A DNA stretch of 64,000 nucleotides from CAIWHR01 sp963713275 (GCA_963713275.1 CAVQLG010000007.1:248001-312000), one strand, 5' to 3'. Shown: positions 41,572-50,127, counted from the first letter of the stretch. The notes: a model not told the origin generated them from the sequence alone. Numbers and translations: made by a program.

Positions 41572-43536
41572 ATGTCCGAGACGCTGCATCCGATCCTAGT
41601 CCTGCTGGGCGCGGCCGTGGTCGTCGTGGTCCTGTGCCGGCTGATCCGCCTGCCGCCGATCCTGGGCTACCTCGTCGTTGGCACCGCCGTCGGCCCCCAC
41701 GCGCTGTCCTGGATCCCGGATTCGGCCGAGACCCGGCTGCTGGCCGAGTTCGGTCTCGTGTTCCTGATGTTCTCGATCGGCCTCGAGTTCAGCTTGCCGC
41801 AGCTGCGGGCGATGCGGCGCGCGGTGTTCGGCCTGGGGCTCGCCCAGGTCGCCATCACCGCGATTGCGGCGATCATCGGTCTGCAGCTCGTAGGTTACGG
41901 CTGGCAGGTCGGGTTCGCGCTGGGCGGCGCGCTGGCGATGAGCAGCACGGCGATCGTGTCCAAGATGCTCGCCGAGCGGATGGAGCTCGCGGCACCGCAC
42001 GGGCGCGACGTGATGGGGATCCTGTTGTTTCAGGACCTCGCGGTCGTGCTGTTCCTCATCCTGCTGCCCTCCCTCAACCGCAGCGGGGGCGAGCTCGCGG
42101 TCGCGCTGGCGCTGGCGGTCGTCAAAGCCGCCGCCGCGTTGGTGCTGATCCTGTACGCCGGCCAGCGGCCGATGCGGGCGTGGTTCCATCTCGTCGCGCG
42201 GCAGCGCAGCTCCGAGCTCTTCATGCTCAACCTGCTGCTGATCACGCTGGGGCTCGCGGCGGTGACCGAGCTCGCGGGGCTGTCGCTCGCGCTGGGCGCG
42301 TTCCTCGCCGGCATGCTGATCGCCGAGACCGAGTACCGTTACCAGGTGGAAGAGGACATCAAGCCGTTTCGCGACGTGCTGCTGGGACTCTTCTTCATCA
42401 CGGTGGGCATGGCGCTCGACCTGTCGATCGTGGCCGCGCACTGGGCTTGGGTGGCGCTGCTGCTGCTCGTCGCGGTGCTGGTCAAGTTGGCGCTGATCGT
42501 GCTGTTGTCGCGCCTGTTCGGCGCCACTCCCGCCACCGCCTGGCGCACAGGCTTCTACCTCGCGCAGGCGGGGGAGTTTGCGCTGGTGATGCTGGCGCTG
42601 ATGCGGACCCATGACCTCATCGACCCGACCCTCGCCCAGCTCGTGCTTGCGGCGATGGTGCTGTCGATGCTCGCGGCGCCGCTCATCATCCAGTACTCCG
42701 AGCCGGTCGTGCGCCGGTTGACCGCCAACGACTGGCTCGCCCGCGCCGCCCAGCTGACCCAGATCGCGGCCACGTCGATGGCGCGGCAGGATCACGTGAT
42801 CGTCTGCGGTTTCGGCCGCAGCGGGCAGAATCTCACCCGCCTGCTCGAGTCCGAGGACATCCCCTACGTCGCTCTGGACGCCGATCCGCAACGGGTGCGC
42901 GAAGCGGCAGGCGCCGGAAGCAGCGTGGTCTACGGCGACGCCGGCCGGCGGGAGGCGCTCGTCGCCGCCGGCCTCGCCAAGGCCCGGGCGGTCGTCATCA
43001 CGTTCGCGGACCCCGCGATCGCGCTGAAGATCCTCCATCACGTTCAGCACGCCCGCCCGGAGGTGCCGGTGGTGGTGCGCACCGTCGACGACAGCGATCT
43101 CGACCGGCTGATGGCGGCGGGTGCGTCCGAGATCGTGCCCGAAGTGCTCGAAGGCAGCCTGATGCTTGCCGCGCACTCGCTGCTTCTGCTCGGCGTGCCG
43201 CTCAATCGCGTACTGGCGCGAATTCGGGCGATCCGCGAAGAGCGCTACAGTCTGTTCCGCGGCTTCTTCCACGGCGCTACCGACGCGGCCGACGCGGCCG
43301 ACAACCTGCAGCCCCGGCTGCATTCGGTCCTGCTGCCGGATCGGGCGCACGCGGTCGGGCGCACGCTTGCCGATCTGGCGCTCGCCGACCTCGTCGAAGT
43401 GACCGGCGTGCGGCGCCGCGGCATGCCTGCGCAGCGTCCCGGGCCGGACTGGCGCTTCGAGGGTGGCGACGTCGTCGTGCTGCTCGGCCTGCCGGAGAAC
43501 CTGGCGCTCGCCGAGCGAAGGCTGATGCAGGCGTGA
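41572..43536 (+). CDS. Monovalent cation:proton antiporter, CPA2 (Kef) family
   Basis: 654 aa. About 12 membrane helices in residues 1-385 (Na_H_exchanger fold; LGYLVVGTAVGPHAL, ALAMSSTAIVSKML, FQDLAVVLFLILLP), a TrkA-N Rossmann domain (VIVCGFGRSGQNLTRLLES, about 405-520) and a TrkA-C domain at the end. It resembles KefB/KefC potassium efflux systems gated by NAD(H)/glutathione; specificity is not provable here. It is divergent from kdsD, as in many betaproteobacteria. ATG 41572 is chosen because the first helix starts there. Confidence 0.9.
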   Translation: MSETLHPILVLLGAAVVVVVLCRLIRLPPILGYLVVGTAVGPHALSWIPDSAETRLLAEFGLVFLMFSIGLEFSLPQLRAMRRAVFGLGLAQVAITAIAAIIGLQLVGYGWQVGFALGGALAMSSTAIVSKMLAERMELAAPHGRDVMGILLFQDLAVVLFLILLPSLNRSGGELAVALALAVVKAAAALVLILYAGQRPMRAWFHLVARQRSSELFMLNLLLITLGLAAVTELAGLSLALGAFLAGMLIAETEYRYQVEEDIKPFRDVLLGLFFITVGMALDLSIVAAHWAWVALLLLVAVLVKLALIVLLSRLFGATPATAWRTGFYLAQAGEFALVMLALMRTHDLIDPTLAQLVLAAMVLSMLAAPLIIQYSEPVVRRLTANDWLARAAQLTQIAATSMARQDHVIVCGFGRSGQNLTRLLESEDIPYVALDADPQRVREAAGAGSSVVYGDAGRREALVAAGLAKARAVVITFADPAIALKILHHVQHARPEVPVVVRTVDDSDLDRLMAAGASEIVPEVLEGSLMLAAHSLLLLGVPLNRVLARIRAIREERYSLFRGFFHGATDAADAADNLQPRLHSVLLPDRAHAVGRTLADLALADLVEVTGVRRRGMPAQRPGPDWRFEGGDVVVLLGLPENLALAERRLMQA

Positions 43537-43845
43537 ACCGCGGCGGTGCCGGGCACCACTCGCCGGCCGCGCCTGCCGATCGGGATCCGTGGGTCCGGCG
43601 CTCCCGACGCTTAACTGACCCGCGGTCATTGTTCTCGTCCGGGTCATCACGCTACAATCCTCCCCCTTGTCCCGGGCCGAGTGCACTGCTTCGCCGATGA
43701 ACGCACGATCAAACCGCGCGGTTTCCCCTCCGGTGTCGCAGCCTGCCGCCGGGCGGGCGCCGTCACGCCGGCAACGGGGGGGCGCGAAGCGGAGCGGCTG
43801 CTCCGGCGCGCCTTTCGGCCGGGCAGGCCGGCGCGCCGACACGCC
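43537..43845. other. Intergenic region containing the mla promoter
   Basis: 309 bp between the antiporter gene and mlaF. It holds the predicted promoter at 43629-43658 and a small inverted repeat, TGACC-CGC-GGTCA at 43616-43628, touching the -35 box. The remaining leader of about 180 nt is GC-rich, with nothing else recognised. Confidence 0.5.
43629..43658 (+). promoter_or_regulatory. Sigma-70-type promoter for the mla operon
   Basis: TTGTTC (43629-43634), 18-bp spacer, TACAAT (43653-43658). The palindrome TGACC-N3-GGTCA immediately upstream could be a regulator site. Prediction by eye. Confidence 0.45.
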
Positions 43846-44685
43846 ATGAACCGCGCATCGCCCGACGCGTCCGGCATCGCCCCCGGCGCCGATCCCGCCG
43901 TCGAGCTCGTCGACGTGCGTTTCGGCTACGATGCGCGGGTCGTGCTCGACGGCATCTCGATGACGATCCCCCGCGGCAAGGTCGTCGCGATCATGGGCGG
44001 CTCCGGCTGCGGCAAGACGACGATCCTGCGCCTCGTCGGCGGGCAGTTGCGCCCGCAGTCGGGACAAGTGCGCGTCGACGGCCGGTCGGTGCCGGATCTC
44101 GATCGCGAGGGGCTCTACGATCTGCGGCGCCGGCTCGGCATGCTGTTCCAGTTCGGCGCGCTGTTCACCGACCTCACCGTCTACGAGAACGTCGCGTTCG
44201 TGCTGCGCGAGCACACGGACCTGCCCGAGGAGCTGATCCGCGACCTCGTGCTGATGAAGCTGCACGCGGTCGGGTTGCGCGGGACGGCGCAGCTCAAGCC
44301 GGCAGAACTCTCCGGCGGCATGGCGCGCCGCGTCGCGCTCGCCCGCGCCATCGCGCTCGACCCGATGCTCGTGATGTACGACGAGCCTTTCGCCGGGCTC
44401 GACCCGATCTCGCTGGGGGTGGTGGGGCAGCTCATCCGGCGCCTCAACGATGCGCTCGGCGTGACCTCGGTGGTCGTCACCCACGACGTCTACGAGTCGC
44501 TCAAGATCGTCGACTACCTGTACTTCGTCTCCGAAGGGCGCGTCGTCGCGCGCGGCACGCCCGACGAGGTGCGCGCTTCCGGCGAGGCGTTCGTCCGCCA
44601 GTTCGTCGACGGCGCGCCCGACGGCCCGGTGCCGTTCCACTACCCCGCGCCGCCGTACCGTGCGGAGCTCTTCGCCCGTGCCTAG
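43846..44685 (+). CDS. mlaF: Phospholipid transport ABC ATPase MlaF
   Basis: 279 aa. Walker A GGSGCGKTT, Q-loop LFQFGALFTDLTV, signature LSGGMARRVALARAI, Walker B LVMYDEPFAGLDP, H-loop VVTHDVYE. It powers the MlaFEDB inner-membrane complex that keeps phospholipids out of the outer leaflet. ATG 43846 gives the family start. Its stop overlaps mlaE. Confidence 0.95.
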   Translation: MNRASPDASGIAPGADPAVELVDVRFGYDARVVLDGISMTIPRGKVVAIMGGSGCGKTTILRLVGGQLRPQSGQVRVDGRSVPDLDREGLYDLRRRLGMLFQFGALFTDLTVYENVAFVLREHTDLPEELIRDLVLMKLHAVGLRGTAQLKPAELSGGMARRVALARAIALDPMLVMYDEPFAGLDPISLGVVGQLIRRLNDALGVTSVVVTHDVYESLKIVDYLYFVSEGRVVARGTPDEVRASGEAFVRQFVDGAPDGPVPFHYPAPPYRAELFARA

Positions 44686-45487
44686 CACCCCGACCTCCGG
44701 TGCGGCGGACCTGCTGCGGCGCTCCGGCGCGGGCACGCTCACGTTCGTCCGCCGCCTGGGCTACTCGGCGCGGTTCTCGGTCGCGGTCCTCGCCCAGACG
44801 CCGGCGGCGTTTCGCCGGCTGCCGCTGACGCTGCGCGAGATCTATTTCTCGGGCGTGCTGTCGCTCATCATCGTGCTGGTGTCGGGACTGTTCATCGGGA
44901 TGGTGCTCGCACTCCAGGGGTACGAGGTGCTCAACCGCTACGGCGCCGACGAGTCGCTCGGCATCCTGGTTGCACTGTCGCTGGTGCGGGAGCTCGGACC
45001 GGTGGTCGCGGGCCTGCTGTTCGCCAGCCGCGCCGGCAGCGCGATCACGGCGGAGATCGGGCTGATGAAGGCGACCGAGCAGCTCTCGGCGATGGAGATG
45101 ATGGCCGTCGACCCGATGGCGCGCGTCGTCGCGCCGCGCTTCTGGGGCGGCGTGATCTCGATGCCGCTGCTCGCGGCGTTGTTCTCGACGCTGGGGATCT
45201 ACGGCGCGTATCTGGTCGGCGTCAGGCTGATCGGCATCGACGCCGGCGCGTTCTGGGGCAACATGCAGGCCGCCGTCGATTTTCGCACCGACATCGTCAA
45301 CGGCGTCATCAAGAGCGTCGTGTTCGGGATCGCGGTCAGCATGATCGCCGTGTTCGAGGGCTACGACGCGGAGCCCACCGCCGAGGGCGTGTCGAGCGCG
45401 ACCACACGCACGGTCGTGGCGAGCGCGCTGGTCATCCTGGCCCTGGACTTCGTGCTCACGGTGTTCATGTTCCGCGGGGTCAGTTGA
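44678..45487 (+). CDS. mlaE: Phospholipid transport permease MlaE
   Basis: 269 aa MlaE/DUF140 permease with five to six membrane helices (LSLIIVLVSGLFIGMVLAL; GPVVAGLLFASRAGSAITAEIGLMKATEQ signature; LVILALDFVLTVFMF). The GTG start at 44678 overlaps the mlaF TAG by 8 bp; another GTG at 44660 is in frame. Confidence 0.94.
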   Translation: MPSTPTSGAADLLRRSGAGTLTFVRRLGYSARFSVAVLAQTPAAFRRLPLTLREIYFSGVLSLIIVLVSGLFIGMVLALQGYEVLNRYGADESLGILVALSLVRELGPVVAGLLFASRAGSAITAEIGLMKATEQLSAMEMMAVDPMARVVAPRFWGGVISMPLLAALFSTLGIYGAYLVGVRLIGIDAGAFWGNMQAAVDFRTDIVNGVIKSVVFGIAVSMIAVFEGYDAEPTAEGVSSATTRTVVASALVILALDFVLTVFMFRGVS

Positions 45488-45587
45488 TGGTCGGGGTCGA
45501 CACCGGCGGTGCGGGCGGCGCGCGCGCGTGCGCGGGACGGGCAGGCGGGGGCCGGCGACGCCTGTGGCGGGCGCGGGGGAACGGCGC

Positions 45588-46052
45588 ATGAAGCGCGGCA
45601 CGGTCGATCTGTGGGTCGGCATCTTCGTCACGATCGGCATCGGCGCGCTCTTGTTCCTGGCGCTCCGGGTGGGCAACCTGACGTCGTTCAACTCCAACCA
45701 GGGCTATCGGGTGGAGGCGCGGTTCGACAACATCGGCGGACTCAAGATCCGCGCTCCGGTCAAGGCCGCCGGGGTCGCGGTCGGCCGCGTGGAGAAGATC
45801 CGGCTCGACGGCGCGACCTACCAGGCGGTGGTCACCCTCCGGATCGACCGCGGGTTCGAGTTCACGACCGACACCATCGCGTCGATCCTCACCTCCGGGC
45901 TGCTGGGCGAGGTCTACATCGGGCTCGACGTCGGGGGCGAGAGCACGATGATCGCCGACGGCGGCCGGATCAGCAAGACGCAGTCGGCGGTGGTGCTGGA
46001 GAAGCTCATCGGCCAGTTCCTGTTCGACAAGGCCGCAGGGGGAAGCAAGTGA
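45588..46052 (+). CDS. mlaD: Phospholipid-binding MCE protein MlaD
   Basis: 154 aa. One N-terminal membrane anchor (LWVGIFVTIGIGALLFLAL) and a single MCE domain (VEARFDNIGGLKIRAPVKAAGVAVGRVEKI; SGLLGEVYIGLDVGG). It forms the periplasmic hexameric ring of the Mla complex. Its stop overlaps the next start (GTGA). Confidence 0.95.
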   Translation: MKRGTVDLWVGIFVTIGIGALLFLALRVGNLTSFNSNQGYRVEARFDNIGGLKIRAPVKAAGVAVGRVEKIRLDGATYQAVVTLRIDRGFEFTTDTIASILTSGLLGEVYIGLDVGGESTMIADGGRISKTQSAVVLEKLIGQFLFDKAAGGSK

Positions 46053-46762
46053 AGACATCGTGGGCAGTCCGGCTGTGCGCGAGGGCGCTGGTCCCGGCGC
46101 TCGCGTTGCTGGCAGGGTGCGCGACGACCGCCTCGCGGGTCGATCCGCTGGAGCCCGCGAACCGGGCGCTGTTCGAGGTGCACGAGGTCGTCGACGGCAA
46201 CGTCGTGCGGCCGCTGGCCGAGGCATACGTCGACTACGTCCCGGAACCGCTGCGCATCGGCTTCTCCAACTTCTACAACAACATCGACGACTTCTTCTCC
46301 GGCATCAACGGCCTGTTGCAGGGCAAGCTCGAGAAGGCCGGCGACGACTTCGGCCGGGTCGTGGTGAACACGCTGTTCGGTCTCGGCGGCATCCTCGATC
46401 CGGCGTCGGACTTGGGCATCGAGCGCGGCAACGAGGACTTCGGCCAGACCTTCGCCTACTGGGGCCTGCCCGTGGGACCCTATATGTTCGTGCCGCTGTT
46501 CGGACCCATGACCGCGGTCGACGCCACCGGCTACCTCCTGCGCATCCTGTGGGGGCCGGTCGGCCAACTCTCCAACGTGCCGTTGCGCAACTCGCTCTAC
46601 GGCCTGGGTTACGTGGACCTGCGCGCGCGCGCGCTGGCCGCGGGCGAGATCGTCGACACGGCGGCGCTCGACCGCTACCTCTTCACCCGCAACGCGTACC
46701 TGCAGCGCCGGCGATACCTGGTCCACGACGGCCTCCCACCCCCCGCACCCGAGGACGAATAG
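46049..46762 (+). CDS. mlaA: Outer-membrane lipoprotein MlaA (VacJ)
   Basis: 237 aa lipoprotein with the lipobox LLAGC (Cys about 23). The VacJ domain includes DPLEPANRALFEVHEVVD, FSNFYNNIDDFFSGINGLLQGK and FGQTFAYWGLPVGPYMFVPLFG. It extracts misplaced phospholipids from the outer leaflet and passes them to MlaC. GTG 46049 overlaps the mlaD stop. Confidence 0.95.
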   Translation: MKTSWAVRLCARALVPALALLAGCATTASRVDPLEPANRALFEVHEVVDGNVVRPLAEAYVDYVPEPLRIGFSNFYNNIDDFFSGINGLLQGKLEKAGDDFGRVVVNTLFGLGGILDPASDLGIERGNEDFGQTFAYWGLPVGPYMFVPLFGPMTAVDATGYLLRILWGPVGQLSNVPLRNSLYGLGYVDLRARALAAGEIVDTAALDRYLFTRNAYLQRRRYLVHDGLPPPAPEDE

Positions 46763-47395
46763 ATGCCAAGGCTGTCCCACTTTCGCTCGCATCTGGCCAC
46801 GCTGGCCGCGCTCGTCGTGCTGCTGGTGCCGGCGGCCGCCGCAACCGTGCAGGAGGCGCCCGACGCGCTGGTCAAGCGCGTGTCGCAGGAGGTGCTGGAG
46901 ATTGCCAGGACGGATCCGCTGGTGCAGTCCGGCAACGAGGCGCGGATCCGCGAGGTGGTCGAAGGCAGGCTGCTGCCGAACTTCGACTTCACCCGGATGA
47001 CCGCGCTGGCGATGGGTCGCAACTGGCGCGCGGCCACGCCGGAGCAGCAGAAGCGGCTGACCGAGGAGTTCCGCACGCTGCTGGTGCGCACCTATTCGGG
47101 TGCGCTCAACCAGTACCGCAACGAGACGCTCGACTACAAGCCCTTGCGCATGAACCCTGCGGACTCCGAGGTCGTCGTGCGCACGTTGGTGCAAAAGCCC
47201 GGAGGCGCGCCGATCCAGATCGACTACGGCATGGAGAAGAAGCCGGACGGCTGGAAGGTCTTCGACGTGATCGTCGCCGGCGTGTCGCTCGTCACCAACT
47301 ACCGCGACGAGTTCAACCAGCAGATCCAGTCGGGCGGCATCGACGGGCTCGTGAAGGCGCTGGCGGACAAGAACAAGGGAGCGGGCGGCAAGTGA
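46763..47395 (+). CDS. mlaC: Periplasmic phospholipid shuttle MlaC
   Basis: 210 aa. Signal peptide about 1-27 (LAALVVLLVPAAAA), then the Tol-Tol/MlaC fold (VVEGRLLPNFDFTRMTALAMGRNWR; RTYSGALNQYRNE). It carries lipids between MlaA and MlaD. The ATG follows the mlaA stop without a gap. Confidence 0.95.
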   Translation: MPRLSHFRSHLATLAALVVLLVPAAAATVQEAPDALVKRVSQEVLEIARTDPLVQSGNEARIREVVEGRLLPNFDFTRMTALAMGRNWRAATPEQQKRLTEEFRTLLVRTYSGALNQYRNETLDYKPLRMNPADSEVVVRTLVQKPGGAPIQIDYGMEKKPDGWKVFDVIVAGVSLVTNYRDEFNQQIQSGGIDGLVKALADKNKGAGGK

Positions 47396-47727
47396 TCGCA
47401 GGCTGCGGCCGCCAGACCGACCCGTCGGAGCTGGCGGGACGCTTCGTCGCGACCGCCGGCGGCGCGCGGTGGGCATTCGACGGAGCGCTCACGTTCGGCA
47501 ACGCCGCGGCAGTGCTGCTGGAGGCCGCCGAGCTCGCCCCCCCGACGGCGGGCGTGGTCGATTGCGCCGGCGTGCGCGCCGTCGACTCGGCCGCCGTGAC
47601 CGTGCTCCTGGCGCTCAAGCGCCGCCTCGCCGAGCAGGGGGTCGACCTGCGCTTCGTCAATGCGCCCGGCCCGCTGCGTGCGCTGGCCGATGTCTACGAC
47701 GTCGAGGAGCTGCTCGGCATTGCTTGA
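47392..47727 (+). CDS. mlaB: STAS-domain protein MlaB
   Basis: 111 aa single STAS domain (WAFDGALTFGNAAAVLLEA; GVVDCAGVRAVDSAAVTVLLALKRR), with the serine of DSAA at the usual helix start. It is the cytoplasmic partner that stabilises MlaF. GTG 47392 overlaps the mlaC stop by 4 bp. Confidence 0.9.
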   Translation: MIAGCGRQTDPSELAGRFVATAGGARWAFDGALTFGNAAAVLLEAAELAPPTAGVVDCAGVRAVDSAAVTVLLALKRRLAEQGVDLRFVNAPGPLRALADVYDVEELLGIA

Positions 47728-47796
47728 ACGACCTCCGCGGCCCGCGCCGGCCGCGGTCCTCGCGCCTTTCGCCGCCGGCAGCCGACCGCCCCCCCG

Positions 47797-49050
47797 ATGA
47801 CCCCCGCTGTCGAAGTCACCCGCATTGGCCGCCGTTTCGGTTCGGTCCAGGCGCTCGACGAGGTGAGCCTTTCCGTCGCCGAAGGGGAGTTCTTCGGCCT
47901 GCTCGGGCCCAACGGCGCCGGCAAGACGACGCTGATTTCGATCCTCGCCGGCCTCGTGCGGCCCGACCGGGGCAGCGCGCGGATCCTCGGTCACGACGTG
48001 GTCGCGGACTACCGCGCGGCGCGCCGCGTGCTCGGCGTGGTGCCGCAGGAGCTCGTGTTCGACCCGTTCTTCACGGTCCGCGAGACGCTGGAGCTCCAGT
48101 CGGGGTACTTCGGCATCACCGGCAACGACGCCTGGATCGACGAGATCCTGCACCACCTCGCGCTCACCGCCAAGGCCGACGCGAACATGCGCACGCTGTC
48201 CGGCGGGATGAAGCGCCGCGTGCTGGTCGGTCAGGCGCTGGTGCACAAGCCGCCGGTGATCGTGCTCGACGAGCCGACGGCGGGCGTCGACGTCGAGCTG
48301 CGGCAGAGCCTGTGGGCGTTCATCCGCAAGCTGAACCACGACGGGCACACGATCATCCTGACCACGCACTACCTGCAGGAGGCCGAGGCGCTGTGCACGC
48401 GCATCGCCATGCTGAAGGCCGGGCGCGTCGTCGCGCTCGATTCCAAGCAGAACCTGCTCTCGCGCTTCGCCGGGATCACCGTGCGTCTGGTCGCGCCGGC
48501 GCTTCCCCCCGCGTGGGAGCCGCGCCTGCTGCGCCGCGAGGGCAGCGTGCACTTCATCGGCCTCGAGCGCCACGCCGAGCTCGAGTCGCTGCTCGCCGCG
48601 CTGCGCGAGGCGAACATCGAGATCGCCGAGCTCGCACTGCAGGAGGCCGACCTCGAGCAGGTCTTCCTGCGCATCATGGGCGACGAGGGCGGGGGCGCCA
48701 TGAGCCACCCGGCGAGGGGCCCCGCGCGAAGCGTGGGGATCGACGGCAAGGCGAATGGCGCCGGCGGCCGACGCGCGAGTGGCGCGTACTGCCAACGGCT
48801 GCGGAGGCCGCGCCATGAGCCACCCGGCGAGGGGCCCCGCGCGAAGCGTGGGGATCGACGGCAAGGCGAATGGCGCCGGCGGCCGACGCGCGCAGTGGCG
48901 CGTACTGCCAACGGCTGCGGAGGCCGCGCCATGAGCCACCCGGCGAGGGGCCCCGCGCGAAGCGTGGGGATCGACGGCAAGGCGAGTGGCGCCAGCGGCC
49001 GACGCGCGCAGTGGCGCGTACCGCAGACGGCTGCGGAGGCCGCAGCATGA
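47797..49050 (+). CDS. ABC-2 type exporter ATPase with repeat-derived C-terminal extension
   Basis: 417 aa. Residues 1-301 are a complete ABC ATPase of the YadG/CcmA-like class: Walker A LLGPNGAGKTT, signature LSGGMKRRVLVGQAL, Walker B VIVLDEPTAGVD, H-loop LTTHYLQEAEAL, and a regulatory tail ending ADLEQVFLRIMGDEG. Residues 302-417 are translated from three tandem copies of a 116-bp repeat (MSHPARGPARSVGIDGK...). Copy 1 lacks one base, which shifts the frame past its own stop and keeps the ORF open to 49050. The extension is unlikely to be needed for activity. It pairs with the permease that starts at 49047. Confidence 0.88.
   Translation: MTPAVEVTRIGRRFGSVQALDEVSLSVAEGEFFGLLGPNGAGKTTLISILAGLVRPDRGSARILGHDVVADYRAARRVLGVVPQELVFDPFFTVRETLELQSGYFGITGNDAWIDEILHHLALTAKADANMRTLSGGMKRRVLVGQALVHKPPVIVLDEPTAGVDVELRQSLWAFIRKLNHDGHTIILTTHYLQEAEALCTRIAMLKAGRVVALDSKQNLLSRFAGITVRLVAPALPPAWEPRLLRREGSVHFIGLERHAELESLLAALREANIEIAELALQEADLEQVFLRIMGDEGGGAMSHPARGPARSVGIDGKANGAGGRRASGAYCQRLRRPRHEPPGEGPRAKRGDRRQGEWRRRPTRAVARTANGCGGRAMSHPARGPARSVGIDGKASGASGRRAQWRVPQTAAEAAA
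48700..49049 (+). repeat. Three tandem 116-bp coupled mini-ORF repeats
   Basis: Units begin at the ATGs 48700, 48815 and 48931, and the fourth ATG of the register is the permease start at 49047; periods are 115, 116 and 116 bp. Units 2 and 3 each encode a complete 39-residue mini-ORF, MSHPARGPARSVGIDGK... ending TAAEAAP or TAAEAAA, whose TGA overlaps the next ATG (ATGA). Each unit ends with CTGCGGAGGCCGC just before the next start, providing a ribosome-binding site. Unit 1 lacks one C near 48777, losing its stop. A diverged single copy lies at 54409-54513. Confidence 0.9.
48815..48934 (+). CDS. Repeat mini-ORF, copy 2 (39 aa)
   Basis: Complete frame from ATG 48815 to TGA 48932-48934, +1 relative to the ATPase. 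It is preceded by GCGGAGGCCGCGCC (GGAGG with suitable spacing) and its stop overlaps the ATG of copy 3. Basic, Gly/Ala/Arg-rich, no recognised domain. Whether a peptide is made is unknown; its role may be only to pass ribosomes along. Confidence 0.3.
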   Translation: MSHPARGPARSVGIDGKANGAGGRRAQWRVLPTAAEAAP

Positions 49051-49826
49051 TCCGTGTGGCCGGCGCCGGCTGGGTCACGCTGTTCTACAAGGAGCTGCTG
49101 CGGTTCTGGAAAGTGAGCTTCCAGACGATCGCAGCGCCCGTGCTGACCTCTTTGCTCTACCTCCTCGTCTTCTCGCACGTCCTCGAAGCGCAGGTCTCGG
49201 TGTTCGACGGCCGGGTCCGGTACACGGCGTTCCTGATTCCGGGGCTGGTGATGATGTCGGTGCTGCAGAACGCCTTCGCCAACACTTCGTCGTCGCTGAT
49301 CCAGTCGAAGGTGACCGGCAACCTGATCTTCGTGCTGCTGCCGCCGCTGTCGCCGGCGGAGCTGTACTTCGCCTACGTGCTGGGCGCGATGGTGCGCGGC
49401 ATGACCGTGGGGGTGGGCGTGTTCGCGGTGACGCTGTGGTTCGACCCGGGTCTGCTGCGGATTCCGCATCCGTTCTGGGCGCTCGCCTTCGCGCTGCTCG
49501 GCAGCGCGATCCTCGGCACGCTGGGCATGATCGCCGGGATCTGGGCCGAGAAGTTCGACCAGCTCGCGGCATTCCAGAACTTCGTCATCGTCCCGCTCAC
49601 TTTTCTCTCGGGCGTCTTCTACTCGATCCACACGCTGCCGGCGTTCTGGCAGACGCTGTCGCACTTCAATCCCTTCTTCTATATGATCGACGGGTTTCGC
49701 TACGGCTTTTTCGGGCTGTCCGACGTCTCGCCCTGGCTATCGCTCGGGCTCGTCGCCGGCTGCTGTGTGGCGCTGGCGGCGCTCACGCTGGCGCTGCTGC
49801 AGCGCGGCTGGAAGCTGCGGTCCTGA
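49047..49826 (+). CDS. ABC-2 type transporter permease
   Basis: 259 aa with six predicted membrane helices (APVLTSLLYLLVFSHVL; VMMSVLQNAFANTSSSLI; VLGAMVRGMTVGVGVFAVTL; ALLGSAILGTLGMIAGIW; FVIVPLTFLSGVFYSI; LVAGCCVALAALTLALL). The loop DGFRYGFFG is typical of the YadH/NodJ class. With the upstream ATPase it should form an exporter; the substrate is unknown. Its ATG overlaps the stop of the third repeat unit (ATGA) and uses that unit's GGAGG. Confidence 0.92.
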   Translation: MIRVAGAGWVTLFYKELLRFWKVSFQTIAAPVLTSLLYLLVFSHVLEAQVSVFDGRVRYTAFLIPGLVMMSVLQNAFANTSSSLIQSKVTGNLIFVLLPPLSPAELYFAYVLGAMVRGMTVGVGVFAVTLWFDPGLLRIPHPFWALAFALLGSAILGTLGMIAGIWAEKFDQLAAFQNFVIVPLTFLSGVFYSIHTLPAFWQTLSHFNPFFYMIDGFRYGFFGLSDVSPWLSLGLVAGCCVALAALTLALLQRGWKLRS

Positions 49827-49868
49827 AGCGTGCCCGGGAACGTCCCCATCCTGCGCAAGGGTTTCGTC

Positions 49869-50123
49869 ATGGTCACCCCCGATTCCATCCAGCGATCGAT
49901 CGCCGCGGGGCTGCCCTGCGCGCACGTCGAGGTGCGCGGCGACGGGCACCACTGGGAGGCGCTCATCGTCAGCGCGGCCTTCGAGAACCTCTCGAAAGTG
50001 CGCCAGCATCAGCTCGTCTACGCAGCGCTGGGCGACCGGATGCGCGAGGAGATCCACGCACTGTCGATGACGACGCTCACCCCGGAGCAGTGGGCGGCGG
50101 GGCCAAAACCCGGCGCCGGATGA
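49869..50123 (+). CDS. BolA/IbaG-family protein
   Basis: 84 aa. The BolA fold is visible: DSIQRSIAAGLPCAHVEVRGDGHHWEALIVSAAF and the conserved RHQ-like VRQHQLVYAALGDRMREEIHALSM. It is closer to IbaG (YrbA), which lies next to mla and murA in many proteobacteria, as here. It probably works with monothiol glutaredoxins in iron-sulfur handling. ATG 49869 follows AAGGG; GTG 49830 would add 13 residues. Confidence 0.9.
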   Translation: MVTPDSIQRSIAAGLPCAHVEVRGDGHHWEALIVSAAFENLSKVRQHQLVYAALGDRMREEIHALSMTTLTPEQWAAGPKPGAG

Positions 50124-50127
50124 CGCG

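Noticed and set aside
41596..44742. 1048-residue minus-strand open frame
   Set aside because: Antisense to the Kef antiporter and mlaF, both of which have clear motifs; its translation is His/Gln/Arg/Asp-rich as expected for reversed high-GC coding sequence.
48700..49049. CRISPR or ordinary satellite repeat
   Set aside because: Units of 116 bp are contiguous with no unique spacers, and the coding and start/stop register is preserved, which fits coupled mini-ORFs better.
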